A stretch of 64,000 nucleotides of DNA, from the NCBI GenBank assembly GCA_963693315.1, contig OY856186.1, positions 376,653,597 through 376,717,596 on the forward strand, written 5' to 3'. This DNA is from Diogma glabrata (Eukaryota > Arthropoda > Insecta > Diptera > Cylindrotomidae). This document shows, piece after piece, positions 48,071-60,107 of the stretch. The notes beneath the pieces were generated by a model. The model was not told the origin of the DNA and did no database searches. It worked only from the letters and a program-made list of their open reading frames with translations. A program made the position numbers and the translations under genes. Each line of letters opens with the position of its first letter. Position 1 is the stretch's first letter.

Positions 48071-49819
48071 TGTTTAGAAATTTGTTAAATTTGACGTTAT
48101 CCACAAGAACCAGAACACAATGTTAATTCAATCGTTATTCTGGTTTTGTATAGAAAATTCAAACGAAGTTAACGGGTTTGAAAAGTCTAACGCAATACTT
48201 TGAATGTCGAAAACGAGACAGTCGGCATTTACTTGAAGTACACTTTCAATACATGCAAAATTTTATGCACAGTATGAACGTTTTATCAACTTCCAAAGAA
48301 TAAATTCTATACTAACTATATAACTATTTTGCATCCAGGCCTTGGAAATGTGCAACCATGTGACTACAGCCCTTTACAAGGATAAATTATTAAATTAAAG
48401 TTTTGGTCTATTTTCATAAAAAATATGGAATAATTTTCATTACAAAATTTTACATTTTAAGTTTTTACAAAATTTGTAAGTTTTGGTGGGGTTCATTGCA
48501 AATAATATATGATTTGGTTTGACTGGAGCTGTTTGAAGTTATTGAAACCTTGGTAAAAAATTTAGCACCCCTTTGAAGCATGAATAGATTAGTTTTGAAA
48601 ATAAATGGCTTCCAAGTCAAATCTAGAGGAAAATCTAAATCATTCTATTTTTGATCTTTTTTACCACCAAAAGGGGAATTAGTAAAATTAAGTGAGAAAT
48701 TCAATCATAGATAAATTCAATTTCAATCATAGATAAATCCGAAAACTTTTCGGAATTTGTAAAATTTAGTAAAACCCGTTGAATATAAAACATGATTGGG
48801 ATTAGCTAGAGTTTTGTGAAATAAGTATTTCAAATTTTAAAAGCTTTTATTTAACTTCACTTGTATGTCTGTCCTGAAATTTTATGGACGACGTCACAAA
48901 ATGCAATGGATGGTTGATGTCACATCGCAAAAGTAAAAGCACCAACGCTAATGTGCAACCTCAGAATACCGGGAACCTTCTTGTTGGAAATACCCTTACC
49001 TTTTTACATCTACACGGACTCTGGGGAGGCGGAGGGTTTTTTGTCCGACACTCGTGAGTCGAAAAATGAAAACGACAAAACCAATAAAGAAACCATAAAA
49101 CCGTTTTGACAAAAGACAAAATAAGGGAAATATGAGGGCATTTGAGACGCACTTGAGGTGGACTAGGTAGGGAGGAATTGTATAAACCGAAACTGACTGG
49201 AAAGAAGCCATGTAATAACGATGCATTGAAAGAACGAAACAGAATGAAAAACAAACAGACATAATAGACATGACGATCTATTTCATAACCAACCCTGTTG
49301 CTCGGTTTGTGAAATGAATACAACACTTCCACACACAAATTTGGTTGGCTACATCGTAATCTTGGAAACTTAGGCTATCATATCCAAGTGCCAATCTTCA
49401 TCTTCACGTGGTGTAACCTATTACTCTGAAATATTTAATGGCAAGGAGACTAATGAAGATGGATAGTAAAAACAGCTAACGTCGTGAAATTGAAAAGAAT
49501 TAGATGAGGTTGCGAAAGTTTCAAAAATCATAAAACTTTAAGGATGGGATTTCTAATAAATAATAAAATTTCTGTGAAAATTGTAGCAAATTTAAAGCAC
49601 CTTAAAGATATCAAAAAACAGAAGATCAGAACAGAAGGAAAAATAAGTTTTTTGCTAAAATAAGTTTCGGCTGAAAATATTTTTATGCAATATTTAATAA
49701 AATAGAACTTCATTTCAACCAAAATATATCTTTAACGTTTTTCTTGACCGGATTTCTGTATTCGTATGGGTCAAAATAAAAGCTTGGGCGCTCATTAGAT
49801 ATGAAAATTATACAATAGC
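48071..49819. other. No gene recognised
   Basis: Minus-strand open frames around 48961-49338 are of normal base composition but show no motif, and two frames overlap; neither is supported. A 20-bp duplication (aattcaatcatagataaa) lies near 48702-48738. Confidence 0.35.
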
Positions 49820-49985
49820 AGTTTAAAGTAACAAAAAGTGGAACGAACCGAAGGCAACAATGTAAAACAAGGTAATACAAAGTGTAACGAAGCACAAAAA
49901 ACCGAAACAAAATGTAACGAAGTGCAACAAATTGAAATGAAGTAACACGAAGTAAAACTATGCGTAGCAAAGTGTAGCGAAGTAA
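49820..49985. repeat. Degenerate short-period (5/10-bp) repeat
   Basis: Words of the type gtaacgaa, gaagtgcaac, gaagtaacac and gtgtagcgaa recur about every 10 bases. The open frame across it on the minus strand (LRYILFRFFVLRYTLYYLVL) is simply the translation of the repeat. Confidence 0.6.
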
Positions 49986-52900
49986 ATTATACTAAATGAA
50001 CTAAAATTTTGCTGAATCCAGTAATTCGATGTGAAATTATACTAAATGAAATAACACGAGGTGGAACAAGGGTTAAGTAGTTCGAGACAGATGAAACACC
50101 TTCAAACTTTATTAAGTTTCTATTCTTTAATGAGCGGCTAAGCTTTTATTTATAGTAACACAAATACAGAAATACCGTGAAAAAATAGGTTAAAAGTGTT
50201 TTAAAATTGGTTTGTCAATAATCCAGCTTGTAGCATAGTCCTTGGTTATGTGATGCATTATCTTTTTTAATGATTACAGAAAACATGTAGAGCAGCTACA
50301 TAATGGCTTGATTTTCCATGAAAACAATTTCATAAATAACCGTACATTAAACATTGCTAAAACTTACAAATCAACAATTACTTTGAAAGGATCAATCAAC
50401 TCGTTAGATTTAATGGATTTGGCCTGCACTCTGTGTAGTGCAAACTGAGACGTTATCCTGGTTTATATATTAGGAAAATAAAGAAAAATTGGGTAAATCC
50501 ATTTTATGATTTAAAAAAATTTGCGTGTACTGGTAAACAATTTAACCGATTTGAATACCACAAAACAACTATTAACTATAAACTAATAGTAGTGAGACTC
50601 GACAGTGACTATTACACGCCTGCATGAGTTAGGACATAAGTAGTGGGAGTAGAAGAAAGAAAAAGCGTTACTACAAATCCTCCATATCGTGCAAATCGCA
50701 AGTAATTTTAGAGTAACTGGTTTAGACGATATTCACTAACAATACGATGAGATAGGTGGAAGTATTTGGAGTTGAACGATTTAAAGTAAAGTGGTTTGAA
50801 ACTTTCTCCTGAAACGCCAAGATAGTAAATCTGAGTTAATCTTACAAGCGAATAAAACCAAATTATACAAATCAATTATTTTTTCACCTTTTACTGGACA
50901 GCAACCTTTCTCTTATTTATCAAAAGCACAATCTGCTGCAACTCGTCTTCACTAACTAACTTTTACAAAATATTTGGTATTTATTTATTTGTTTGTTGCT
51001 TCTAATGGAGAAAATTTTTTTATTGTAATATTAAATGTTAAGCTTTGTCTTCTTAAGATACTGCACCTTCAATCGCCAAAAATTGATTACTAATAATATA
51101 ATATATCACCAAAAGGATGTTTTATTTGGCATCCCTTGTACGGATCATCCTAATTTGGTGCAATAAAAACAAATGTGGGTACATTTACTTATCGTAAATA
51201 GTGTACAGTAAGTTTGTGGTATACATGTAATGCGATATAACCATTTAATAAAACAAAACTCAATGGGAACATTATCACACGAAAATATTAGTGCTGAGTA
51301 GTGCTAATGTTGTTTTAAAGATAGTTTAAACCATTTTTGTTCTTAATTTTTTTTTTTTTATTAATGTTTGAAATTTGGAAGAAAAAGTTAAGTTAGAAAA
51401 TTTAGTTAAAATTAACTGTTTATGTGCAAAATAAATTGCTTATGCATAAATATTTATTTTTTATGAGAGAGGAAGATATCTTGCTGCTGGTTTACATAGA
51501 ATATACAGAATTTGATTTCAACATATAACCTAAAAAAAGTGTATAAATATTGTGTTGGTTAAAAGTGAATAACTGCATCATTAATTTCGAGTAATACTGA
51601 GTAATATATCGAGAAGTATAGCAACATTTACAAGTCGATCTTACATAAAGTAGGAAAAACAATGCGACCCGAATATTTGCCTGTTATCGAGACGATATAG
51701 AAGTTTCTATTCCATTTTAGGAATTTTACATTCCACTTATCTATCGATCCGTTCACACATCAATTTTAATGCTTTTTTTGAATAAAAAAATGATAAGTAA
51801 GAAACGAAAAATTAAAGAAATATAAACACTTTTATTTAAAACTATATCACCTCATGTTAAAAAATCAAATTCACATTTTTCCAAAAGAACGTTAAATGTA
51901 CTTCATATTTTATAAGCTCAGATACCAAACATAATGTTCATGTATTTGACAATAATTTTCATAAATTCGTCTTCAACATCAAAAATGTTTTTACACAAAT
52001 TTCTGGTTAACTAAACAAATTCTATCTACTCACATTACCGTCTTATTGAAACAAGAGAAAGACTGTTATTAGTACATTTTAGATAAGAAATAATTATAAA
52101 TTTTTCTTTAATGAAAAAACCGTTTAAAGATTTTTCAAAACAAAAAATGACAAAAAGCGTTTTATTTCTCAATATAACTTCAACCGGCATTAAATTCATT
52201 AATAACTAAATATTTTTAAAATAAATCATAACCATAACAACAATTGCTGGTTTTATTTTGATAAACAGAAAAGTTAAGCACCAAAAATTTCTCTTGATTT
52301 TATTCAGAGAACTTTAGTTATTTTCAGCATATCTGGATCTTACTCGATTAAAACCGTCCAAATTTTTGTTTATAACAAAGTTTCGACATTCAAACTTTCA
52401 TTCAACTCTATAAACTATCTTATCACAAAAGCTACACAGTTCCACCACTTAACATAAACTACTTACAAATAAACAAAAAAAAAAATAAAACAAACCAAAA
52501 ATAGATCACGTACTAAAAAGTTACTTAATAAGTTCTACTGATAAAACCATAAACATAAATTATACTTATCATGCGATAATAATCAAATAAATTAAGACAA
52601 TAACCTTTTTTTGGTTCTATTCTCCGTACACAGCTCGTAATCACAATTCACATAAAACTTTAATTGATTTTTTTTTATTCTAATCCACAAAATCCAGACT
52701 TTTTACTTTAAACTTTTAATAATCTTTTTGAGACAAAAAAAATTATAAAAATTTTAAAAATTTAAAATTTCGTTAATTTTTTTTTTAATTAAATTCAACG
52801 GTCAACTAGAATTTTAAATTTCTTGTTAAACGTATATTTGCACTTTATATCATTTTTGTTTTTTTTTTTGCTGTTCTTTTTTCCCTAAAATTTTAAAAGA

Positions 52901-53559
52901 TTTAATATAAAATTAAACAGTTAATTAATTAAAATTTTGAAACACTCAATAAACAGAAAAAAAATCACTAAAAAATTTACCGAAACTTAAACTAAAAAAA
53001 ATTTTTTTTTATTTAAATTATTTTTAATATTAAAAAAAAAACTAAATTTAAGTAGATTTTTGAATGCACAACTAAATTATAATAAACAAATAAATAAAAT
53101 GAAAGAATATTTATCAATCCGCGAAAAAAAGCAAACTAAAATAAAAACTAAAAACACAAAAAATTTTAATAAAACGGAAAAGTTTTTTATTATTTTTTTT
53201 AACACACGATGATGATGTGAACCGATGAAGATATTAAGTGTTGGTGTAGTTTTTTGTTTGAAATTAGTTGACGTTATTTGTACATACGTTTATATTATGT
53301 TATGCTGTTTTTTTGTGTTTTGTGTGTTTGAAGTGTAAATTTCTGTATTTTAATATCTCATTGTCGTTTCTGTGTTAGATATTGATGATGTTTTGAAGTC
53401 GAGAATGTTAGTATTTAGTGTGCAAATATTATACTCGTTGATACATATGTTGAATAGAATTTCTTCAACACATAAAAAGGATGATATTGTGGAAAAATTG
53501 AGGCAGTTAGGATTAGATCGTGTGGATAATAGATGTAACAAAAACTTTAAGGCTATTAA
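49986..53559. other. Long AT-rich stretch, no gene seen
   Basis: Dominated by A/T homopolymers, strongest at 52440-53200. No frame or RNA recognised. Confidence 0.5.
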
Positions 53560-54015
53560 AATAAAATCGATGTCTGAGATATTACTAAGATGGTGTAAAA
53601 GATCTAAATATTACATTCTCGAGCCAAAAATGAAATACTAACCCCCATTTTTTTGGCATTTCTCGAGATTTTGTGACCAACTGATTCTAAAAAAAAAAAA
53701 AAATTGTTTTCTGTCTGCGAGGAGCCGGCTGATCGTGACCGTCATTACAGAGAAAACCGCTGGAGAGATTTCAAAAATTTTTGTTTCTGTAAAAAAGTTA
53801 TGTTTATGGTAAGAGCTGAAAGGACGATCTATCCATTAACTGTACGGGAAGTGTGTCAAAAAAATCTTTAACTGTGTCAAAACAAAAAAAATTGCATATT
53901 TTTTGCTTAAAAAACGTTCATATTAAGTGACAACGAATAGTAACATTGAATGTGGAGAAATCTTGATGGTCGGCATTGATAGGTGAGACCAGGAGCCTGA
54001 TTATTGTATAATAAG
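53560..54015 (+). repeat. Interspersed repeat family F1, copy C (box 1 only)
   Basis: 'ttacattctcgagccaaaa', 'gattctaaaa' A-run, 'ctgtctgcgaggagccggc', 'aactgtacgggaagtgtgtc', 'aacgttcatattaagtgac' and 'gatggtcggcattgataggt' follow the F1 order. Confidence 0.7.
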
Positions 54016-55559
54016 TGTTTGATCACCCTGTAAAAAACTCGCTTCAAGTAGAATTTTTTTAAATATAGACCAAAATAAACCAAATTGAAAAGGGTCGAGT
54101 CAAAATGTCGCAAAATTTTGCTGAACTTGACTGAAATTGCTTTTTAAAAAGTTCATTTAATAATAAAATATTTGATATTTAACATTAAAAAAAAATCTGA
54201 ATCTAAAAATCGCCATTTTTATAATTTTCCTTCAGAACAAAAAAAACTGATTCCCGACAGCCATATGCACAACGAATTTTATTTCTAAAACAAAAAATGA
54301 TGCTAGTCCTAAACTTTCACAAGTTGTTAGATATAAAATAAGCTTCAATTTAATTAAAAATAAAAAAAAAAAAAAAAGGCTGTGCCATCTTTTTTTCAAT
54401 TACACCATTTTTTTCTTATGTTACACCGTTAAAAATTATTTCAAAAAATTAACAGTGTACATTTTTAAAAACTTTGTTCTAATACCTATTCAACGACATA
54501 TTATTTATGAAAATCGATTGAGTAGTTTTTCTACAATGGTTCGTCAAAATGCACTCACATCACTAAATAACAAAAATTGAGGGAAGACCCCTGGTCGAAA
54601 AAAAAAATTCTAAGAGAATTTGTATTTTTTATTTATCAAAGACTATAAACAAAAAATAATCAAAATTAAAAGGGGTCAAGTCAAAACGTTGTTGAATCTT
54701 CGTGAAATTGCTCAGATACATATAAATGCTAGAAATTTTGGGCACAAAAATTAGTTTTTTCCTGACGAGTAGACAACCCAGAACTAAGAATAATAGCTGT
54801 TATTCCAAAGTTATCAAATTATTAAAGAAATATTTTGAATGAAAATTGGATTCACACGAAAGTGGAAGATATCCAATTGGTTCATTTATTTTTCCTCTGA
54901 ATTTGTAACCAGGATAAGCTATAATAGTAGGCAAGGTATTTCATAAAAATATTATACAAAAATAATTTTTTATAAATATAATTTTTTTTATATACAATAT
55001 AATTCAAACAATATACAAGTAAATAATAGTACATTATGATGCTAGGACGTAAAGCAAAAGATTTTGGACGGATGTGGAGTTTGCAAATCGAGGCGCTAGC
55101 CGAGATTTGCACCCACATTAAGTCCAAAATAGCTTACGTCCGTGCATCATATACTATTTTTTATTCGCCGCAAGCAAAATATTTTAAGAAAAGTTGTTTA
55201 TTCTAAATTAAAATTATTTATCTACATTTTTATTTTCATAAATTTTAAAATAAAAATATGTGGACCAAGTAACCTTTGAAAAAATATTTATTATTTTTTC
55301 CAAATTCTATGACAACAAATGATAACAACTATTTTAATTGGATAATGAAATTTTGAATTTGCGGGTTGCTTTGATAAAAAAATTTATTTTTCATAGAATT
55401 TAAACAAATTCAAATGCTTTTTACTTTTTTGGACGTAGCTATGACGACAAAATAAATAGTTGAAAAGTGATACTTTAAAGCCGCAAATCACAGTAATAAA
55501 GTAACACTTTAATATATAGGCGAATAAAAAAGTATTTTTGTAAGTGAAAAATTTAAATT
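54016..55559. other. AT-rich; no gene recognised
   Basis: A ~580-bp direct repeat is suggested by 'aaaagggtcgagtcaaaatg' (54088) and 'aaaaggggtcaagtcaaaac' (54668). An imperfect GC-richer hairpin lies at 55037-55150. 'tactattttttattcgcc' (55151-55168) recurs inverted at 55518-55534. Confidence 0.4.
55037..55150. repeat. Imperfect palindrome with ~50-bp arms
   Basis: Pairs of complementary blocks converge on about 55095: atgatgc / gcatcat, acgtaaagc / gcttacgt, ttttggac / gtccaaaa, gcaaatc / gatttgc, ggc / gcc around gctagc. It is much richer in G/C than the flanks. Confidence 0.7.
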
Positions 55560-57375
55560 GTTTTTGTTTTTTAAGGTTCTGTTTTTTATACGGAACACTA
55601 TTGGTGAGAGCACAACGTGTTTTTCACATTATTTCGACTATCTCGTCAACCATTAATCGGATGAACTCGAAATTTGAGGTGCTTATAAAATTAACCTATC
55701 CACACAAGATGGCGGTTTAAAAAATAAATAAAGTTTAGTTCGTTTGTTTTAAGGAGGTACGATGTAAAGCCTTTGAAAACATATATTTTTTTATCGAGAC
55801 GAGAAGGGTATCATATGAAAGGGCTTCATTTCAGTATTCCAATGTATTTTGGCACTTAACACCTCACCATTTTTTGTATAATTTTGAAAAATGACGTTTT
55901 CTCGATGTTTTATTGCCCCGATTAACTCCGATCCTACTTGATCGAAAATCTTGAAATATATTTGGAATGATAGAAAAATGAGTAGGTTTTTAATGAAAAA
56001 TATAGAAAAGTGGCAGATACTTATACTATATCTATTAAAGGGGTGGGAATGTTAAGGGGTAAAAACATCATTTAGAACCAGGTCATGTGGGGTGTCATTT
56101 GAAAGAGCACTTGATTTTAGAAATATTGCCATGTTTTTAGAATTTTGCAATGCATAGTTTTTGAATTATTATCAATAAAGTGACACAAAAAGTTGGTCCC
56201 TCCCCTTGCATTTCGAGCCTAATTAACAGAAAAATTTGAAAAAATTCATAGAGACAGGAAGTTTAATAAACTCTGAACGAAAGTTATAGCGAACTCTCAA
56301 ATAATTATATTTTTGTGCTTTTAAGTGATTGGGGTGGGGGAAGGGTGAAAAAAGCCTTTTTGACCCAAGTAGGGTGTCATTTGAAAGAGCACTAAATTTC
56401 AAAAATATTGCAATTTTTTTTAGAATTTTGCGGTACACAGGTTTTGGGTTATTCTGAAAAATGTGTAAATTCCAGACCGTTTCCCCCCTTACATTTCGAC
56501 ACTGATAGACAGGCAAAATTGAAAAAATTCATAGAGACAGAAAATTTGCTATATTTTAAACGAAAATTATAGCGAACTCAAATAATTGTATTTCTGTGTG
56601 TTAAGGGGATGAGTGTAAGGAGGGTAAAAAAACTTTTTTTGACCCAAGCGAGTAGGGTGTCATTTGAAAGAGCACCAAATTTAAGAAATAACGCACTTTT
56701 TTTAAAATTTCGCTGGTCACAGTTTTCGAGTTATTGTCAAAAAACTAAAACTTTCAAACCGTGCTCCCCTTACGTTTCGACACTGATTGACAGAAAAGTT
56801 TTGGAAAATGCATATAGACAGGAAGTTTGGTAAATTTTAAATGACATTCATAGCGAGGTCTCAAATAATTATATTTCTGTTTGTTTAAAGGATGGGTGTG
56901 GGGAGGGTAAGAAAAAACTTTTTTGAACCCAAACAAGTGGGGTGTCATTTGAAATAGCACTTAATTTAAGAAACATTGCAATATTTTTTAGAATTTTGCG
57001 ATGCACAGATTTTTAGTTATTGATAAAAAAGTGCTATTTTAGGTGTATGTATACTACCCTATATTTCGACGATGATTTATAGAACAAATATTCCCAATTT
57101 AAACCATAAAAATACTGGTTAAATCTTTCTTTAGTTAACATAAACAGCTATGGATTAGATTTAACCTCAAGTAACATTTTTGATCAATGTAGATGTGATT
57201 GACATTTACTATTGACGTCTACGATTAAACATTTATTCTGTAATGCGTCCATAGTCTGGTGATATAAAGACTTTACAACATAATTTTATGTCATTTATTT
57301 TTGATATTATGTTCTTTTACATTCACGGAACCCTTGGCGAGCGAATTTTATTCGCACTTGTCCGACTTTTTTTTT
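55560..57375 (+). repeat. Interspersed repeat family F2, long copy
   Basis: Collinear with 9755-8999 (reverse): 'ggttctgttttttata', 'cctatccacacaaga', 'ggtatcatatgaaagggctt', then a tandem array, then 'tgatcaatgtagatgtgatt', 'gattaaacatttatt', 'ttacattcacggaaccc', 'ggcgagcgaattttattcgc' and 'ccgac' with a T-run. Non-coding. Open frames within the array are periodic artefacts. Confidence 0.75.
55806..57080 (+). repeat. ~283-bp tandem array, five unit markers
   Basis: The marker 'ggg(t/g)(a/g)tcat(a/t)tgaaa' starts at 55806, 56090, 56372, 56655 and 56940, so spacings are 284, 282, 283 and 285. Each unit also carries 'gaattttgc', 'catagagacaggaagttt' and 'tagcgaactc' type words. The first unit is the most diverged and the last is partial. 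Confidence 0.85.
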
Positions 57376-57534
57376 TTTTTTGTGTACTTAAATTTGCACA
57401 TATTGAATCTATTAAATTTTACGATCGAGATCGAAAGCCTAGGAAGAAATTATTTTTTTTCTTGTTGTTTGGCTTGTTGTTGTTTTTTTATATATATAAA
57501 ACATCAACAGAACTTTAACAATGTTAACAAATAT

Positions 57535-57654
57535 GTTAACGACCATACCGTGTTGAAATCACCGGTTCCCGTCTGATAACCGAAGTTAAACAACATTGTG
57601 CGTGATTAGTACTTAAAAAAGTGAACGGTTGGGAACACGACTTGTTGTTGTTGT
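57535..57654 (+). pseudogene. 5S rRNA pseudogene or 5S-derived SINE head
   Basis: 120 bases matching arthropod 5S rRNA end to end by eye: 'taacgaccatacc', 'ccggttcccgtctgataacc', 'gaagttaaacaacat', 'gattagtacttaaa' and 'gaacggttgggaacacgac', with an end like gtgttgttg. The length equals a normal insect 5S. Differences are mostly C-to-T or G-to-A, including inside the internal promoter (A-box 'gttaaacaac', C-box 'aaaaaagtgaac'), so it is probably inactive. A T-run follows at once, as in a Pol III terminator. Without other copies it cannot be decided whether this is a lone pseudogene or the head of a SINE3-type element. Confidence 0.8.
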
Positions 57655-57798
57655 TTTTTGTTTTATTTATATTAGTAAATCTCTGGAACTTTTAAATTTT
57701 CTGTCCTGCCAAAATTTTTTATATAGTCACTCATTTTTCCCCCATCTTAAATATTATATTTACTTATTGATTGTTAATTTGGGTGACAAATAAAAGTT

Positions 57799-57866
57799 TG
57801 AGTGCTAAAAATATTATTTTAAAAAACTAGAAGTGAGTGTTAAAAATATTATTTTAAAAAACGCTA
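57799..57866. repeat. ~37-bp tandem duplication
   Basis: 'gtg(c/t)taaaaatattattttaaa' plus 'aaac' occurs twice, starting near 57801 and 57838. Confidence 0.75.
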
Positions 57867-57879
57867 AAATTGAGGTCTT

Positions 57880-58690
57880 TTTCGAAATTTCGTTTCTTTA
57901 TGCTATAATTTTTGGAACATCACTCCAAATGACTTAAAATTTTACAAAAATCTTGAGTTTGCCATGCTTTTCCAAAAACATACATATGCTCCTTAAGGGA
58001 AAATAACGGTGGTAGCTTGAGTCGGTGTCTTCCACTTTTTATCGATTTCAAATTTATTTATATTTTGTTTTTTTTTGCGTTTGGAACATTCCTCAAATCG
58101 TAAAAACAATATTTTTACGTTAAAATTCGCACAAAAACAAAAAATCTATGTACTGCAATTTTATGCACCCCTCTTATTGGGCTCGCAATAGAAGCACAAA
58201 AAGTAAGAGATGCTGCGAAAACTTTTTTAAAAATCTAGGTTCGGCTATAACTTTTGGAACATCTCTCCAAATGACTTGAAATTTTACGGATATTCGTTTT
58301 CTGACATACTCTTTCAAAAACATATATGTTTTTTCATGTCCTCCTTAAGGGAAAATAACGGTAATATTTGGATCTCGATTTTTGCGTACGTCCTTAAGAG
58401 TTCGTATCTCCTCATAGACGTGGTATGAAGGTCTGAAATCGTATATGCACTTAGATTAAAGTTGCAAAACACACACTAAAATTTCAAGCGTTAACTAGAA
58501 CTTTAAGACTGTCAACGGGGCGATTTTTCACTACAAAATGAAATTTAATACGAATTTGCCAGAAAATGCCCAATAACTTTTGGAACATACAATAAAAAAT
58601 GAGGAACAAAGTTTATTCATTTTCAGAGTTGATGAGGAGACTAAACCTAGAATTTCATGGGTGTGCCCCAGTTCATAATATAAAACATTA
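57880..58690 (+). repeat. Repeat F8, about 170-bp periodicity
   Basis: The phrase 'ttttggaacat(c/t)(a/c/t)ctc' starts near 57911, 58080 (degenerate), 58253 and, after a double interval, 58577. 'ccttaagggaaaataacggt' occurs at 57991 and 58345, and 'ccaaatgactt(a/g)aaatttta' twice. Non-coding. Confidence 0.6.
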
Positions 58691-59590
58691 ACAGAGCTCT
58701 AACAAAAAGTGTGCCAAAAAATACAGTCAAGTGTGTCAATGATTTTCATTTTTTTTTTGACCAATTTTTTTGAGAAATATAAAATTTTTTTTTTGTAATT
58801 ATATTTATTTATTGACGCGTTTCGAATATTAAATATTCATCATCTGGAATATGGTTCCATCCAGTTTTACCTCCTTCCGACTTATAGGAGCAGTTGGAAA
58901 ATAATAAGTTGTTGCAGATTAATTGTCGTATTTTAACAAGAAGGGTAGTTTTAATAATTCCAGATTCCATAATTCCTAATTCTGAAAATTCCAGATTCAA
59001 CGACTTCTAATTATCAGAAACAGTTGGGAAATAAGTTTCAATCTTTAATTTCGTAATAATGTTTGGAATATGTATTTTTAGAATTTTGAAAAAAGTTTGA
59101 ATTTTTGATTTTATTATAATTTTTTGAATCTTGAAAAATTTTTTATTTTGTTATAATTTTTTTTAATTAATTCAAGCAGGGTCCTTTTTTGAAAAAAATT
59201 TAATTAATTAATTGTATGACATGAAATGTAATTGAACATGAAATTGGTAGATAACGTGTTCTTTGTTTTTGAAAAGTAGAAATTGCTTAATTAAAGTAAG
59301 AGGCTTTTGAGTAGATTGCTGAGTGTATCATCTTTTCACTAAATTATGTTAATTTATGCGATCTGTTATAATTATTTCCGGCAACGTATTAATGTTTCGT
59401 ATTAGTTAAATGTAATAAATTTCTAAACAGAGATATAATACTTGTACTCTTACAAAGAATTTTATGTTTAATATACATTGCTGTCCAAAACTAAAAACTA
59501 TATCCGCATAAAAGCTTTTTGCTGAAAACTATATCAACATTTTTAACCCAGACCGAAGTCTTGAGATTTCAGTCACTTGATATTGTAAGA
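58690..59590 (+). repeat. F1 copy D1 (box 2 to box 4)
   Basis: Begins with 'aagtgtgccaaaaaatac' / 'tcaagtgtgtcaatg' and ends with box 4 ('gattgctgagtgtatcatct', 'ccggcaacgtattaatgttt', 'aacccagaccgaagtcttga'). Interrupted at about 58795-59030 by a Penelope tail. Confidence 0.65.
58795..59030 (-). mobile_element. 5'-truncated Penelope-like tail with hammerhead-like motif
   Basis: On the minus strand it ends with 'ccagatgatgaatatttaat' followed by 'attcgaaacgcgtcaataaa'. The CAGATGAT, then GAATAT/ATATTC stem, then GAAA-CGCG-TC layout is the hammerhead-type tail of Penelope-like elements, with one core change (CTGATGA to CAGATGA). It interrupts F1. No coding part remains. Confidence 0.5.
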
Positions 59591-60107
59591 TTAAAACCTT
59601 GTATACCTATATAAATGCAGAGTTCTATTGTCTTGAACACATATTACGTAAATTGACAATATTACAGAGTTGTGCATATACATGTAAATTATAACTCTGT
59701 ACATTTTGAAGCGTGGATTATTTTTAACAATTTTGACAAACCAAAACTTTATTATAAGTGAATTCATTACTTCGATTTTTAAAAAACCTAAGTTCATGAA
59801 CCAAAAGTGCAATTCTTACCCCCCACTTTTTTGACATTCCTCGACGTTTTAGGACCTACTGATTCTAAAGAAGCAAAAAAAAAATGTATGTCTGGCTGCT
59901 GGCCGGTCACAACCGACGAAAACTCGAAAACCAATGGAGGGATTTCAAAATTTTTAAAAATAGTTATACTCAATAGGAAGAGCCGAAACGAAAATGTGTT
60001 CGATAACTGTACCGGATATGTGTCGAAAAAATCGTCAAATGTGTCAAAATATAGGGAAATTTGTATACTTTTTGCTTAAAAAACGTTCATTTTAAGTGAT
60101 TTTTTTT

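Noticed and set aside
48961..49338. Two overlapping minus-strand frames
   Set aside because: No motif; Phe/Ser-rich translation; neither shows splice or start context.
56223..56960. Frames within the 283-bp array
   Set aside because: Periodic artefacts of F2 units.
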